A stretch of DNA of 64,000 nucleotides from Haloterrigena salina JCM 13891. GTDB lineage: Archaea > Halobacteriota > Halobacteria > Halobacteriales > Natrialbaceae. A program made the translations under genes and the position numbers. Every line of letters starts with the position of its first letter. The stretch's first letter is position 1. The stretch lies in assembly GCF_000337495.1 (NCBI RefSeq), contig NZ_AOIS01000057.1:22664-86663 (forward strand), in the 5' to 3' direction. Of the stretch, positions 9,837 through 19,349 are shown piece by piece. A model generated the notes under the pieces. That model ran no database searches, had not been told where the DNA came from, and saw nothing but the letters and a program-made list of their open reading frames with translations.

Positions 9837-10910
9837 ATGGTTGATACCAATGCTCGAGAGAGCAGACGGCCGGTAGTGCGCAGACGAATGATCGGCCTCG
9901 TCGGCACGGGATTGCTCGGCACAGTAGCGGGCTATAGCGGCGACGGAAAGGCGAGTTCCGGGACGAGTGGAGCGACGGACTGTTCCGCGAGCGACGAGTA
10001 CGATATCGTCGTCGCACAGGACGGCAGCGGCGACTACGAGACGGTCCAAGCCGCCATCGACGCAGTTCCGTCGGACACGTCCGAGGAGACGCGGGTGTAC
10101 ATCAAGGAGGGACGCTACAAAGAGAAGCTAGAGCTCCCCGCCGACCGGACCGACGTGACGTTTATCGGTGAGAGCGTCGAGGAGACGGTGCTGACGTACG
10201 ACGATCACGCCGACAAGATCGGCGACGATGGCGAGGAGATCGGGACGAGCGGGTCGTCGAGCTTCTTCGTCTACGGATCGGACTTCACCGCGAAGAACAT
10301 TACCTTCGAGAACGCCGCTCCCGACGTCGCCCAGGCCGTCGCGATTCGCATCAAGGCCGACCGAGTCGCCTTCGAGAACTGCCGCTTCATCGGCAATCAG
10401 GACACCCTCTATAACTTCGGTCGCAGGACGCGCCAGTACTTCGAGGACTGCTACATCGAAGGCGACGTGGACTTCATCTTCGGTCGCGCGACGGCGTTCT
10501 TCGAGGACTGCGAGATCCGCTGTAAGGACGAGGGATTTATCGCAGCGCCCGCGCAGCCGGAAAACGTAGCGCACGGATTCGTGTTCAGGGACTGCGACGT
10601 GGTCGGCGACGCGCCGAGCGAGACCGTCTACCTCGGCCGACCGTGGGAGCCGTACGGACAGACCGTCTACATCGACTGTGACCTCGGCGACCACATCCGA
10701 CCGCAGGGCTGGGAACCGTGGGACGAACCGGAGCACGGCGACAAGACGAAGACGGCCTTCTTCGCGGAGTACGACAATTCCGGTCCGGGGTACACGCCCG
10801 ATCAGCGCGCGGACTGGAGCCACCAGCTCAGCGAAACGGAGGCCGAGCAGTACACGATCGAGGCCGTCCTCGACGGCTGGGACCCCCAGAGCCGTCTCGA
10901 GAAACGGTAA
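9837..10910 (+). CDS. Pectin methylesterase (CE8), exported
   Basis: A 357-residue pectinesterase. The start is the ATG at 9837; a longer upstream frame overlaps the pseudogene. Family motifs are all present: QDTLYN near residue 187, DFIFG near 212 with the catalytic Asp, and YLGRPW near 264 with the substrate-binding Arg and Trp. The enzyme removes methyl groups from homogalacturonan, producing the pectate cut by the lyases that follow. The N terminus carries RRR at 15-17 and a hydrophobic stretch ending GTVAGYSGD. This looks like a Tat lipoprotein signal whose lipobox Cys has become Tyr (residue 33, codon TAT). Export by Tat is still likely, lipid anchoring is not. An AT-rich promoter region lies at 9781-9812. 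Confidence 0.9.
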   Translation: MVDTNARESRRPVVRRRMIGLVGTGLLGTVAGYSGDGKASSGTSGATDCSASDEYDIVVAQDGSGDYETVQAAIDAVPSDTSEETRVYIKEGRYKEKLELPADRTDVTFIGESVEETVLTYDDHADKIGDDGEEIGTSGSSSFFVYGSDFTAKNITFENAAPDVAQAVAIRIKADRVAFENCRFIGNQDTLYNFGRRTRQYFEDCYIEGDVDFIFGRATAFFEDCEIRCKDEGFIAAPAQPENVAHGFVFRDCDVVGDAPSETVYLGRPWEPYGQTVYIDCDLGDHIRPQGWEPWDEPEHGDKTKTAFFAEYDNSGPGYTPDQRADWSHQLSETEAEQYTIEAVLDGWDPQSRLEKR

Positions 10911-10964
10911 TCGTCACGCTCGAGGACAGAGGACTTATCCCGGATCACCTGAAACGAACCGCAC

Positions 10965-11687
10965 ATGCCACTACAGGTCACGGTCTGGAACGAGAACGTC
11001 CACGAACTTGAGGAGCCCGAGGTCGCCGAGCGGTATCCCGACGGCATTCACGGGGCCATCGCGGACGCGGTGGACGGCGACGACCGCACCGTCCGGACAG
11101 CCACGCTGCAGGAACCGGAACACGGCCTGACCGAAGATGTCCTCGCGAACACCGACGTCCTGCTCTGGTGGTCGCACTGCGCCAACGACGAGGTGGCCGA
11201 CGAGGTCGCCGACCGCGTCGTCGACCGCGTCCACGAGGGGATGGGCTTCGTCCCGGTCCACTCCGGGAAGAACTCCAAGCCGTTCAAACGGCTGATGGGA
11301 ACCACCTGTAACATCAAGTACCGCCACGGCGGCGAGACCGAACGGATCTGGACCGCCGACCCCGGCCACCCGATCGCCGACGGCCTTGAGGAGTCGTTCG
11401 AGGTCCCCTCGACGGAGATGTACGGCGAGCCCTTCGACATCCCGGAACCCGACCGGACCGTCTTCATCTCGTGGTTCGAGGGCGGCGAGGTGTTCCGCTC
11501 GGGCGTCTGTTACCGTCGCGGCCGCGGCCGGATCTTCGCGTTCCGGCCGGGCCACGAGGAGTACCCGATCTTCTTCCAGGACGAGATCCGGACGGTGCTC
11601 GACAACGCCGTCGCTTGGGCGGCGCCGACGGAGGGGGCCGACGCCGTCTGGGGCGAGGTCGAACCGAAGGAATCGCTGGACGACTAG
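10965..11687 (+). CDS. ThuA-like domain protein
   Basis: A 240-residue protein of the ThuA (trehalose utilisation) family, a class I glutamine amidotransferase-like fold. Family features include WNENVHE at the N terminus, [10 protein letters not shown], and [19 protein letters not shown]. No signal peptide is present, so it is cytoplasmic. The biochemical role of ThuA is poorly defined; in bacteria members affect sugar conversion to keto-derivatives and often sit in polysaccharide loci. A TATA-like ACTTATCCC lies about 32 bases before the ATG. Its last 17 codons (11637-11687) are nearly repeated at 13261-13311, evidence of a tandem duplication with the downstream lyase. Confidence 0.85.
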   Translation: MPLQVTVWNENVHELEEPEVAERYPDGIHGAIADAVDGDDRTVRTATLQEPEHGLTEDVLANTDVLLWWSHCANDEVADEVADRVVDRVHEGMGFVPVHSGKNSKPFKRLMGTTCNIKYRHGGETERIWTADPGHPIADGLEESFEVPSTEMYGEPFDIPEPDRTVFISWFEGGEVFRSGVCYRRGRGRIFAFRPGHEEYPIFFQDEIRTVLDNAVAWAAPTEGADAVWGEVEPKESLDD

Positions 11688-11903
11688 CGCCGCTGCTCGA
11701 GCGCAACCGAATATCGACGCGTTCTCAACCCCTCGTTGCTGCGATCGTCCAGCGAGTCGAGGGCCGCATTTTTGCGACGCGCTCGGTAGAGCCACGACCC
11801 TCGATACTGCCGTGAGCGTTTAGCGATGAGCAACCCGGAATCAGTCGCTGAGACGCATGCGTAATCTTTTCTGTAACTCTGTAATCGGTTGTTGTGGTGT
11901 AGC

Positions 11904-13178
11904 ATGAAACAAACGCGAAGAACGTACCTGAAAGAGACGGCAGTATCGACACTGATCGGTGCAGGAGCGCTCGCCGGCCTCTCCGGGTCGGCCACGGCAC
12001 AAGCGGCCGGGTCCCACTTCGGCCCTGAATCCGGCTTTGCGGACACGTCGTGGCTCGAGAGCGAGGACGTACAGGTGTTCGCGATCACGGAACCGACGCG
12101 CGAAGCTGTCGAGGAAGCGTTCCACGCCGACGGACCGCGCTTGGTCGTCTTCGAGACGAGCGGGACCATCGACCTCGGCGGAAACGATCTAGCGATTTCC
12201 GAGGACTACTGCTGGGTGGCCGGACAGACGGCGCCTTCGCCCGGTATCACGTTCGTCAACGGCCAGTTCCAAGTCGACGCCGACAGCTGCGTCGTCCAGC
12301 ACATCCGCTCGCGGATCGGTCCCGGCTCCGACGGCTCGATCCAGAGCAACGACTCGTTCAACACCGCAGACGACACCCAGAACAACGTCGTCGACCACGT
12401 CACCGCCTCGTGGGGTACCGACGAGTGTCTCTCCGTCGGCTACGACACGCAGGATACGACGGTGACGAACTGCCTGGTCTACGAGGGACTGTACGATCCC
12501 TACGGCGACGAGGCCGACCACAACTACGGGAGCCTGATCGGCGACGGCGCCGAGAATGTCACCCTCGCTGGCAACGTCTGGGCGAAGGTCCGCGGCCGCG
12601 TCCCCCGGTTAAAGGGCGGCACCCGCAGCGTCCTCGCGAACAACCTGATGTACTTCTTCAACGAGGCGACCAACATGGACGGGGACTCGGAGGCCTCGAT
12701 CGTCGGCAATCTCTACGTTCCCCAGGACATCGAGGACACGCCCATCGAGGACGGCAACGCCTACCTCGAGGACAACGTCACGGAGCCGAGTTCGACGCCG
12801 CTGACTGGCGGGACCAACGAACTGTCGAGTCCCCCGCTGTGGCCGAGCAGTCTCGACGCGATGCCGTCCTCGCGGGTCGAAGCACACAATTTGGTTCACG
12901 CGGGCGCACGACCCGCCGACCGCACCGCCAACGACGACCGAATCGTTCAGGAGATCCGCGACCGCGCGGGCAACGACCGGCTCGACGATCCCTACGAATA
13001 CTGGCTTGCTCACCCCGACGACGTCGGCGGCTATCCCGAACTTCCCGTGAATACCCACTCGCTTACCGTCCCCGAGTCGGGGCGTCGACAGTGGCTCGCG
13101 GCGAAGGCACGACGTGTCGAGCGGGGTGCGTCGCCGTCCGACACGGGCGGAAGATCCGGTAACGGTTCCGACGTCTAG
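11904..13178 (+). CDS. Pectate lyase, PL1-like, Tat-exported
   Basis: A 424-residue secreted lyase. The ATG at 11904 gives MKQTRRTYLKE, a Tat signal with RR at 5-6 and a cleavage region near SATAQA (about 29-34). The body is a right-handed parallel beta-helix of the PL1 type: CWVAGQTAPSPGITF near 100, NNVVDHVTASWGTDE near 160, and RVPRLK near 233, which can supply the catalytic Arg. It cleaves polygalacturonate by beta-elimination outside the cell. It is the shortest of the three lyases, with no accessory domain; its tail after the helix (KARRVERGASPSDTGG) looks eroded compared with the lyase at 13572, where a lectin domain follows. It lies between ThuA and a ThuA remnant. Confidence 0.9.
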   Translation: MKQTRRTYLKETAVSTLIGAGALAGLSGSATAQAAGSHFGPESGFADTSWLESEDVQVFAITEPTREAVEEAFHADGPRLVVFETSGTIDLGGNDLAISEDYCWVAGQTAPSPGITFVNGQFQVDADSCVVQHIRSRIGPGSDGSIQSNDSFNTADDTQNNVVDHVTASWGTDECLSVGYDTQDTTVTNCLVYEGLYDPYGDEADHNYGSLIGDGAENVTLAGNVWAKVRGRVPRLKGGTRSVLANNLMYFFNEATNMDGDSEASIVGNLYVPQDIEDTPIEDGNAYLEDNVTEPSSTPLTGGTNELSSPPLWPSSLDAMPSSRVEAHNLVHAGARPADRTANDDRIVQEIRDRAGNDRLDDPYEYWLAHPDDVGGYPELPVNTHSLTVPESGRRQWLAAKARRVERGASPSDTGGRSGNGSDV

Positions 13179-13260
13179 CCCGGGAATAACGCCACCGATA
13201 GCATCGCCGAGACACTTCTCCGGGTATCACAGTAACCGTCGTCCATTTGACTCACCGCTC

Positions 13261-13311
13261 GCCGACGCCGTCCGGGGCGAGGTTGAACCGAAGGAACCGC
13301 TGGACGACTAG
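13261..13311 (+). pseudogene. ThuA C-terminal remnant
   Basis: The 51 bases encode ADAVRGEVEPKEPLDD plus TAG and match the last 17 codons of the ThuA gene (11637-11687) at nearly every base; similarity continues a few bases past the stop. Upstream of it no ThuA sequence remains. It lies before the second lyase exactly where the intact ThuA gene lies before the first, so it marks a deleted second copy of ThuA. Confidence 0.75.
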
Positions 13312-13571
13312 CGCCGTCGCTCGTGATCGGCGCCGGCGTCGAGGTGCGGCACTTTTTGTTGTGTTGGCTCACCTTCTGCAGAGACCCCGTCTGGACAGGG
13401 GTATCGCCGCTCCTGTCCGTTCCCAGACGAACCGACCCCTCCCGTTAGCAGTGACACGCCTCGCGTCGCTCTCGCTACTGCAGTTCTATCCCCCGACATT
13501 ATTACTATATTTATATTATTCTAACATGGAAAGTTACTTACGAGTGATTGCACTTGTTGTGTCTGGGTAGC

Positions 13572-15278
13572 ATGAAACAGACACGACGCACCTACCTGAA
13601 AGGAACGGCGGCATCGGCACTGATCGGCATCGGCGCGCTTAGCGGCCTCTCCGGTTCGGCGGCGGCGGAATCGAACTTCGGCCTCGAGACCGGCTTCGCG
13701 GATACGTCGTGGTTCAACGACGACGTCGACGTACACACGGTCACCGAACCGACGCGGAGCGCGGTCGAATCGGCGTTCAGTGCCAGCGGACCGCGCGTGG
13801 TCGTTTTCGAGACGAGCGGGACCATCGACCTCGGCGGGAACGACTTGGCGATCACCGAGGACTACTGCTGGGTGGCCGGTCAGACCGCGCCCTCGCCCGG
13901 GATCACGTTCATCAACGGGCAGGTCCGGATCAACGCGAACAACTGCGTCGTCCAGCACATCCGCTCGCGGATCGGTCCTGGCTCGGGTGGCTCAATTCAG
14001 AGCAACGATGCGTTCAACACCGCCGACGGCACGCAGAACAACGTCGTCGATCACGTCAGCGCCTCGTGGGGGACTGACGAGTGTCTCTCCGTCGGCTACG
14101 ACACGCAGGATACGACGGTGACCAACTGCCTCATCTACGAGGGGCTGTACGACCCCTACGGCGACGAGGCGGACCACAACTACGCCACGCTGATCGGCAA
14201 CGGAGCCTCGAACGTCACGTTCGTGGGCAACGTCTGGGCCAAAACCCGTGCCCGTATTCCGCGACTCAAGAGCGATACCGAGACGGTCATCGTCAACAAC
14301 CTCGCGTACTTCTTCGACGAATCGGCCAACGCCGACAGTTCCGCAGTCACCAGCTTCGTCGGCAACGTCTACACTGGTCTGACCGATACCGGTGACGCCG
14401 TCCTCGAGGGCAGTCCTACGGCCTACCACGCCGACAACGTCACGGCCGATCCGCCCCTCGACGGTCAGTCGTTCGCGGAGGTCGAAAGCGAGAGCTCGCC
14501 GCCGCTGTGGCCCAGCGGTCTCAGCGAGATGCCGTCGGGTGACGTCGAGAGCCACAACCTCGCCAACGCCGGGGCGCGGCCGGCCGACCGAACGGGTAAC
14601 GACGCACGGATCGTCCAGGAAATCGCCGACCGCGCCGGTAACGATCGGCTCGACTCGCCGTACGACTACTGGATCGGCCACCATGACGAGGTGGGCGGCT
14701 ATCCGGAGCTACCGGTGAACACCCACTCGCTCGACGTCCCCGACAGCGGCCTCCGCGACTGGCTCGCCGGCTGGGCCCAAGCCGTCGAGGACGGGAGTTC
14801 GCCGCCCGACGGCGGGAGCGGCGGAGACGACGGGAGCAGCAGCGGTCCGATCTCGACGGGCACCTACGAGATCGCCAACGTCAACAGCGGTCAGTTGCTC
14901 GAGGTCGCCGACGCCTCGACTGCGAACGGCGCGAACGTCCAGCAGTGGTCCGTGACCGGGAGTGCCACGCAGCAGTGGTACGTCGAGGATACCGGGAACG
15001 GCGAGTACATCCTCGAGAACGTCAACAGCGGTCTCCGTCTCGAGGTCGCCGACGCCTCGACCGCGGACGGCGCGAACGTCCAGCAGTACGCCGACTCCGG
15101 CTGTGACTGCCAGCGGTGGCGCATCAACGACGAAGGCAACGGCGAGTACACGCTCGAGGCGGTCCACAGCGGCAAACTCGCCGACGTGGAAGGGGCGTCG
15201 ACCAGCGACGGGGCGAACGTGCTCCAGTGGCCCGACAACGGCAGCGCGAACCAGCGCTGGACGTTCGACTCGGTGTAG
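13572..15278 (+). CDS. Pectate lyase with C-terminal ricin-type lectin domain, Tat-exported
   Basis: A 568-residue secreted enzyme. The ATG at 13572 gives MKQTRRTYLKG with a Tat signal cleaved near SAAAES. The catalytic PL1-type beta-helix spans about 35-410 and is very close to the lyase at 11904, with the same GQTAPSPGITF, NNVVDHVSASWGTDE and RIPRLK segments. A Gly/Ser/Asp linker (about 411-425) leads to a ricin-type beta-trefoil (about 425-568). Six QxW-type positions are visible (QQW, QQW, QQY, QRW, LQW, QRW), that is three repeats with one variant. The lectin domain probably binds arabinan or galactan side chains or cell-wall polymer. An AT-rich promoter (ACTATATTTATATTATT) lies at 13503-13519. 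Confidence 0.9.
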   Translation: MKQTRRTYLKGTAASALIGIGALSGLSGSAAAESNFGLETGFADTSWFNDDVDVHTVTEPTRSAVESAFSASGPRVVVFETSGTIDLGGNDLAITEDYCWVAGQTAPSPGITFINGQVRINANNCVVQHIRSRIGPGSGGSIQSNDAFNTADGTQNNVVDHVSASWGTDECLSVGYDTQDTTVTNCLIYEGLYDPYGDEADHNYATLIGNGASNVTFVGNVWAKTRARIPRLKSDTETVIVNNLAYFFDESANADSSAVTSFVGNVYTGLTDTGDAVLEGSPTAYHADNVTADPPLDGQSFAEVESESSPPLWPSGLSEMPSGDVESHNLANAGARPADRTGNDARIVQEIADRAGNDRLDSPYDYWIGHHDEVGGYPELPVNTHSLDVPDSGLRDWLAGWAQAVEDGSSPPDGGSGGDDGSSSGPISTGTYEIANVNSGQLLEVADASTANGANVQQWSVTGSATQQWYVEDTGNGEYILENVNSGLRLEVADASTADGANVQQYADSGCDCQRWRINDEGNGEYTLEAVHSGKLADVEGASTSDGANVLQWPDNGSANQRWTFDSV

Positions 15279-15446
15279 GGCGACGAGGCGACGGCCTCGG
15301 TACGCGCCGACGAACGGACGCGCTGGCACTGCGACGCCCGTCGAACCGTATCGATATCCGCTCTAACTCTATCTTATTAAATTATAACTAATTTTCCTAG
15401 AAAAATTTTTGTAATATTGCCTGTATTGTGGTGTTGGTGTCAATAG

Positions 15447-17867
15447 ATGACCCAGAACAGACGTACGTTCCTTCGTGCACTCGGAGCAGGTAGCATCGGT
15501 ACCGCCGCCGTGAGCGGCCCCGCCGTCGGCCAATCGAGCGAGATCACGGTCGAGGGCGGCGGCTCGGACATCTGGAACGACGCGGACGAGTTCCACTACT
15601 ACTTCACGGACGTCGGCGCGAACTTCGACGCGGCCGTCAGGGTCGATAGTGTCGAGGACACCGACGAGTACGCTAAAGCAGGACTGATGCTCAGGGAGTC
15701 GCTCGACGCGGACGCGAAGAACGTGATGGCTCGGACGACCCCGGACCACACGACCCTCCAGTGGCGACCGACGGCCGGCGGCGACTCGACGAGTCTCACG
15801 TCCGACGCCGGCGAGGGCGAGAGCGAACTCGACGGCGGGACGATCGACGCCGCCTGGCAGCGACTCGTCCGGAACGGCGACACGATCCGGGCGTACGCCT
15901 CGGAGGACGGGACGAACTGGACGCTCGTGGCGGAGCTCTCGCTGTCGTTCGGCGAGAGCGCCTTCCTCGGGTTAGCGGTTACGAGCCACAACACCGGGAC
16001 GCTCTGCGAGGCGACGTTCTCGAATCTCGCCGGCGTCGCACCCGTAGAGAGCCGGGACGTCGGCGACGTCGACGTCGCCGGGAGCGCGTCCGGACGCAGC
16101 TCCGGAGAGACCGGCCCGCTGATCGTGACGGGTTCGGCGACGGACGTCACCTCGTCGTCTGCGACGGTCTCGAGTACGGTCTCCTCGCTCGGCGGGGCTT
16201 CGTCGGTCACCGTCGCCGTCGAGTACCGCGAGTCCGGCGGATCGTGGACGACGTCCGCGCCGGACACCGTCACCGAACCGGGCGCGGTCGACGTGGCGCT
16301 GACCGGACTCTCGCCCGAGACCGACTACGAGTACCGCGCCGTCGCCGAGGCGAGCGACGGTGGGTCCGACAGCGGAGCGATCGCCTCGTTTACGACCCCC
16401 GAAGTGGATACGAATCCGAGCGTTACCACCGGCGCGGTAGTCGACACCGCCTCGTCGTCGGCGACGCTCTCGGGAACGCTCGAGGCCCTCGGCGGACAGG
16501 CCGCCGAGGCGCTGGTCTCGTTCGAGTACCGCGAGACCGGAGCCGAAGCGTGGAACGCATCGGGGGGCCGGTCGCTCTCCGAACCCGGCGAGTTCGAGAC
16601 CACGATCTACGGCCTCGCATCGGAGACGGAGTACGAGTTCCGCGCGATCGTCGAAGCCGACGACGGCGACACCGACGCGGGGTCAACGGCGACGTTCTCG
16701 ACGACGGCGGCCACCGGAACCGGCGGGGGCTCGCACTTCGATCTCGAGGACGGGTTCGCGGACGCGGACTGGTTCGACGATAGCGTCGAGGTGATCAAGG
16801 TCGGTGCGGACTTCGACGAGATCGAGGCCGCCTTCACGAAAGACAGCAAACGCCTGATCGTCTTCGAGGAGAGCGGCGTGATCGATTTGGCGGGCGCGGA
16901 CCTCTCGATCACCTACGGCGACTGCTGGGTCGCCGGTCAGACCGCGCCCTCGCCTGGCATCACGTTCATCAACGGGATGGTTCAGGTCGAACAGGACAAC
17001 ACCGTCGTCGAACACATCCGCGTCCTCCGCGGCGACAGGTCCGGCGGGGAGGGCACAGACCCGATGAACAGCCGCGACGGGGCCAACAACGTCATCTTCA
17101 ACCACTGTTCGGTGTTCTGGGGCCGCGACGAGAACATGTCGATCGGCTACGACTCGACCGACACGACGATCGCGAACTGCATGATCGCGGAGGGCCTCGA
17201 GGATCCCGAGGAAAACTCCAACGGGACGCTGGTCGGCGACGGCGCCGACAACGTCGCCATTCTGGGAACGATCTACGCCAAGAACAACGACCGCAATCCG
17301 CGATTGAAGTCCGGCACGCGGACCGTCGTCGTCAACGGCCTCAATTTCTATCACGACAAGGCCATCTGGATCGACGACGGCGCCGAGGCGGCGGTCGTCG
17401 GCAACGCTTACATCCACCGGTTTAGCTTCAGAGATCCGCTCGTCTTCGGCGACGGCAGCGTTTACATGGACGACAACTACGTCGCGGATCCGCCCCTCGA
17501 CGGGCGACCGTTCTCGGACGTCGGCACGTCACTCGACTCGCCGCCGCTGTGGCCGAGCGGCCTCGAGGCGTTGCCCGCCGGGGACGTCGAGAGTCACAAC
17601 AAGACGTTCGCCGGCGCGAGACCCGCCGACCGAATCTCTCAGGAGGAGAAGATCGTCCAACAGATCACGGACCGCTGGGGATCGCTGGACGTCGATCCGA
17701 ACGAAGAAAACGCCGGGCTCTCCGACATTCCCGACAGCGTCGCGGAAGCCGGCGGCTACCCCGATCACGGCGGCACCACGCACACGCTCGAGGTTCCCGA
17801 CAGCGGCCTGCGCGAGTGGCTCGAGGGGTGGGCCGTCGCCGTCGAGGAGGGCGGCTCGCCTCCCTGA
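15447..17867 (+). CDS. Multidomain pectate lyase (beta-sandwich, two FN3-like, PL1), Tat-exported
   Basis: An 806-residue secreted protein. The N terminus MTQNRRTFLRALGAG is a Tat signal ending near AVGQSS. Residues about 32-195 form a beta-sandwich resembling the DUF1349/laminin-G-like modules (FTDVGANFDAAVRVD, AGLMLRE). Two fibronectin-III-like repeats follow, about 224-320 and 325-420, each with a SSSAT strand, an EYRE segment and a TxYEYR/TEYEFR strand. The lyase domain runs from about 428 to the end, with CWVAGQTAPSPGITF, NNVIFNHCSVFWGRDE and RNPRLK. It is a more diverged relative of the two upstream lyases. An AT-rich block at 15368-15415 should hold the promoter. FN3 modules likely act as spacers; the sandwich may bind polysaccharide. 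Confidence 0.88.
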   Translation: MTQNRRTFLRALGAGSIGTAAVSGPAVGQSSEITVEGGGSDIWNDADEFHYYFTDVGANFDAAVRVDSVEDTDEYAKAGLMLRESLDADAKNVMARTTPDHTTLQWRPTAGGDSTSLTSDAGEGESELDGGTIDAAWQRLVRNGDTIRAYASEDGTNWTLVAELSLSFGESAFLGLAVTSHNTGTLCEATFSNLAGVAPVESRDVGDVDVAGSASGRSSGETGPLIVTGSATDVTSSSATVSSTVSSLGGASSVTVAVEYRESGGSWTTSAPDTVTEPGAVDVALTGLSPETDYEYRAVAEASDGGSDSGAIASFTTPEVDTNPSVTTGAVVDTASSSATLSGTLEALGGQAAEALVSFEYRETGAEAWNASGGRSLSEPGEFETTIYGLASETEYEFRAIVEADDGDTDAGSTATFSTTAATGTGGGSHFDLEDGFADADWFDDSVEVIKVGADFDEIEAAFTKDSKRLIVFEESGVIDLAGADLSITYGDCWVAGQTAPSPGITFINGMVQVEQDNTVVEHIRVLRGDRSGGEGTDPMNSRDGANNVIFNHCSVFWGRDENMSIGYDSTDTTIANCMIAEGLEDPEENSNGTLVGDGADNVAILGTIYAKNNDRNPRLKSGTRTVVVNGLNFYHDKAIWIDDGAEAAVVGNAYIHRFSFRDPLVFGDGSVYMDDNYVADPPLDGRPFSDVGTSLDSPPLWPSGLEALPAGDVESHNKTFAGARPADRISQEEKIVQQITDRWGSLDVDPNEENAGLSDIPDSVAEAGGYPDHGGTTHTLEVPDSGLREWLEGWAVAVEEGGSPP

Positions 17868-17914
17868 TTCGGGAGTAACTGCGAATCGACCGAAGGCGGC
17901 GATTCTCACTTCAA

Positions 17915-19090
17915 TCACCGCTCGCCGACGCTGCCGTCGGCCCGATGGCCCGGTGAGCGGTCGAAGCCGAGGTCGGTTCCCGCGAGTTCGCGGACGCGAC
18001 CCTCGTCGACGTCGATTCCGAGTCCCGGCTCTGCCGGCAGGTCCAGGTAGCCGTCGGTCGGCTCGAAGAGGTCGTCGTTCTCGACGTAGCGCATCGCGTC
18101 CTCGTCGCCGACGACCACCTGCTCCTGTATCAGCGCGTTCGGCGCGGCCGCGTCGACGTGCAGCGAGGCGACCAGCGCCAGCGGGCCGATGGGGCAGTGG
18201 GGCGCGATCGCGGCGTCGTAGGTCTCGGCCATGTCGGCGATCTTCTTCGTCTCGGTGATCCCACCGGCGCTCGAGACGTCCGGCTGGACGACGTCGACCG
18301 CGTCGGCCTCGAGGAGCGGCCGGAACTCGTCTCGCGCGTAGAGGCGCTCGCCGGTCGCGATCGGTATCGTCGTCCCCTCGGCGATCCGGGGCAGTGCGTG
18401 GTCGTGCTCGGGGGTGATCGGCTCCTCGACGAACATCGGCTGGAACTCCTCGAGGGCCGTCGCCAGTCGGCGGGCCATCGCCTTCGAGGCGCGGCCGTGG
18501 AAGTCCAGCGCGACGTCGATCTCGGGGCCGACGGCGTCGCGGACCGCGCCAACGATTTCGCGCGCTTCGTCGACGGCCGCCGGCGTATCGATGATCTCGA
18601 GACCGCCAGTGGGAACCAGCTTCACGGCGGTGTAGCCCGCTTCGACGTGCTCGCGCGCTTCGTCGGCGGCCGCGGCCGCCGGATCCGCCACGTCGTCGGC
18701 GTCGTGGGCCCTGACGTGCTGGTAGAGCCGAACCCGATCGCGTGCCGGACCGCCGAGCAGTTCGTAGACCGGCATCCCGGCGGCCTTTCCCTTCAGGTCC
18801 CACAGCGCTTCGTCGATGCCGGCGATGGCGCTCATGTGGACCGGTCCGCTGCGGTAGAAGCTGCTTCGGTACATCGCCTGCCAGAGGTACTCGATTCGAC
18901 TCGGGTCCTCGCCGAGGACGTACTGGTGCATCAGCTGATCGACCGCGCTCCGGGTCGCCGGTTCGCTGTCGCCCGCGAAGTGCCACTTGGTGTAGACCTC
19001 GCCCCAGCCGACGCGCCCGTCGTTCGTCTCGAGTTTGAGGAACTGCCATCGCGGCGGCACTGCGTAGAGCTCGTAGTCTGTAACGTGCAT
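17915..19090 (-). CDS. Galactonate dehydratase-like enolase-superfamily enzyme
   Basis: A 391-residue protein with the start at the ATG at 19090 (MHVTDYELYAVPPRW), matching how D-galactonate dehydratases begin; an upstream in-frame Met would add a Ser/Arg-rich stretch of 30 residues with no family match. Residues fitting the DgoD pattern are D196-F-H198 (DFHGR), E222/E223 (VEEP), E248 (ATGERLYAR) and H298 (IAPHCPIGP). The expected reaction is dehydration of D-galactonate or a similar aldonate to the 2-keto-3-deoxy acid. The GERxY element also occurs in other aldonate dehydratases of the same subgroup, so substrate stays open. It is convergent with the multidomain lyase gene, only 47 bases apart. 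Confidence 0.78.
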   Translation of the reverse strand: MHVTDYELYAVPPRWQFLKLETNDGRVGWGEVYTKWHFAGDSEPATRSAVDQLMHQYVLGEDPSRIEYLWQAMYRSSFYRSGPVHMSAIAGIDEALWDLKGKAAGMPVYELLGGPARDRVRLYQHVRAHDADDVADPAAAAADEAREHVEAGYTAVKLVPTGGLEIIDTPAAVDEAREIVGAVRDAVGPEIDVALDFHGRASKAMARRLATALEEFQPMFVEEPITPEHDHALPRIAEGTTIPIATGERLYARDEFRPLLEADAVDVVQPDVSSAGGITETKKIADMAETYDAAIAPHCPIGPLALVASLHVDAAAPNALIQEQVVVGDEDAMRYVENDDLFEPTDGYLDLPAEPGLGIDVDEGRVRELAGTDLGFDRSPGHRADGSVGER

Positions 19091-19200
19091 CCAGTGTGGG
19101 ATGTGACCGGTTCGCTCTTGAACGTTCCGACGATTCGAGGGCCGAGAGCTGCTCCGCTCGGTTTCGACCGTCGCCGACACTCGGCTGCAGGCCGCTACTC

Positions 19201-19349
19201 GCCGGCCGAGCTATCGGCCGCCCAGCGCACGCCGTTTCGCAGGAGCGCCCGCGTCCCGTCGGCGGTGATCGCCGGCCGAGCTATCGGCCGCCCAGCGCAC
19301 GCCGTTTCGCAGGAGCGCCCGCGTCCCGTCGGCGGTGATCGCCGGCCGA
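19201..19349. repeat. Exact 70-base tandem duplication
   Basis: Bases 19201-19270 and 19271-19340 are identical, and the first nine bases of the unit recur at 19341-19349. The unit covers the 3' end of the ThuA-like gene on minus. Seventy is not a multiple of three, so the duplication changes the reading frame of the gene end. Exact identity suggests a recent event, or an assembly artefact. Confidence 0.95.
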
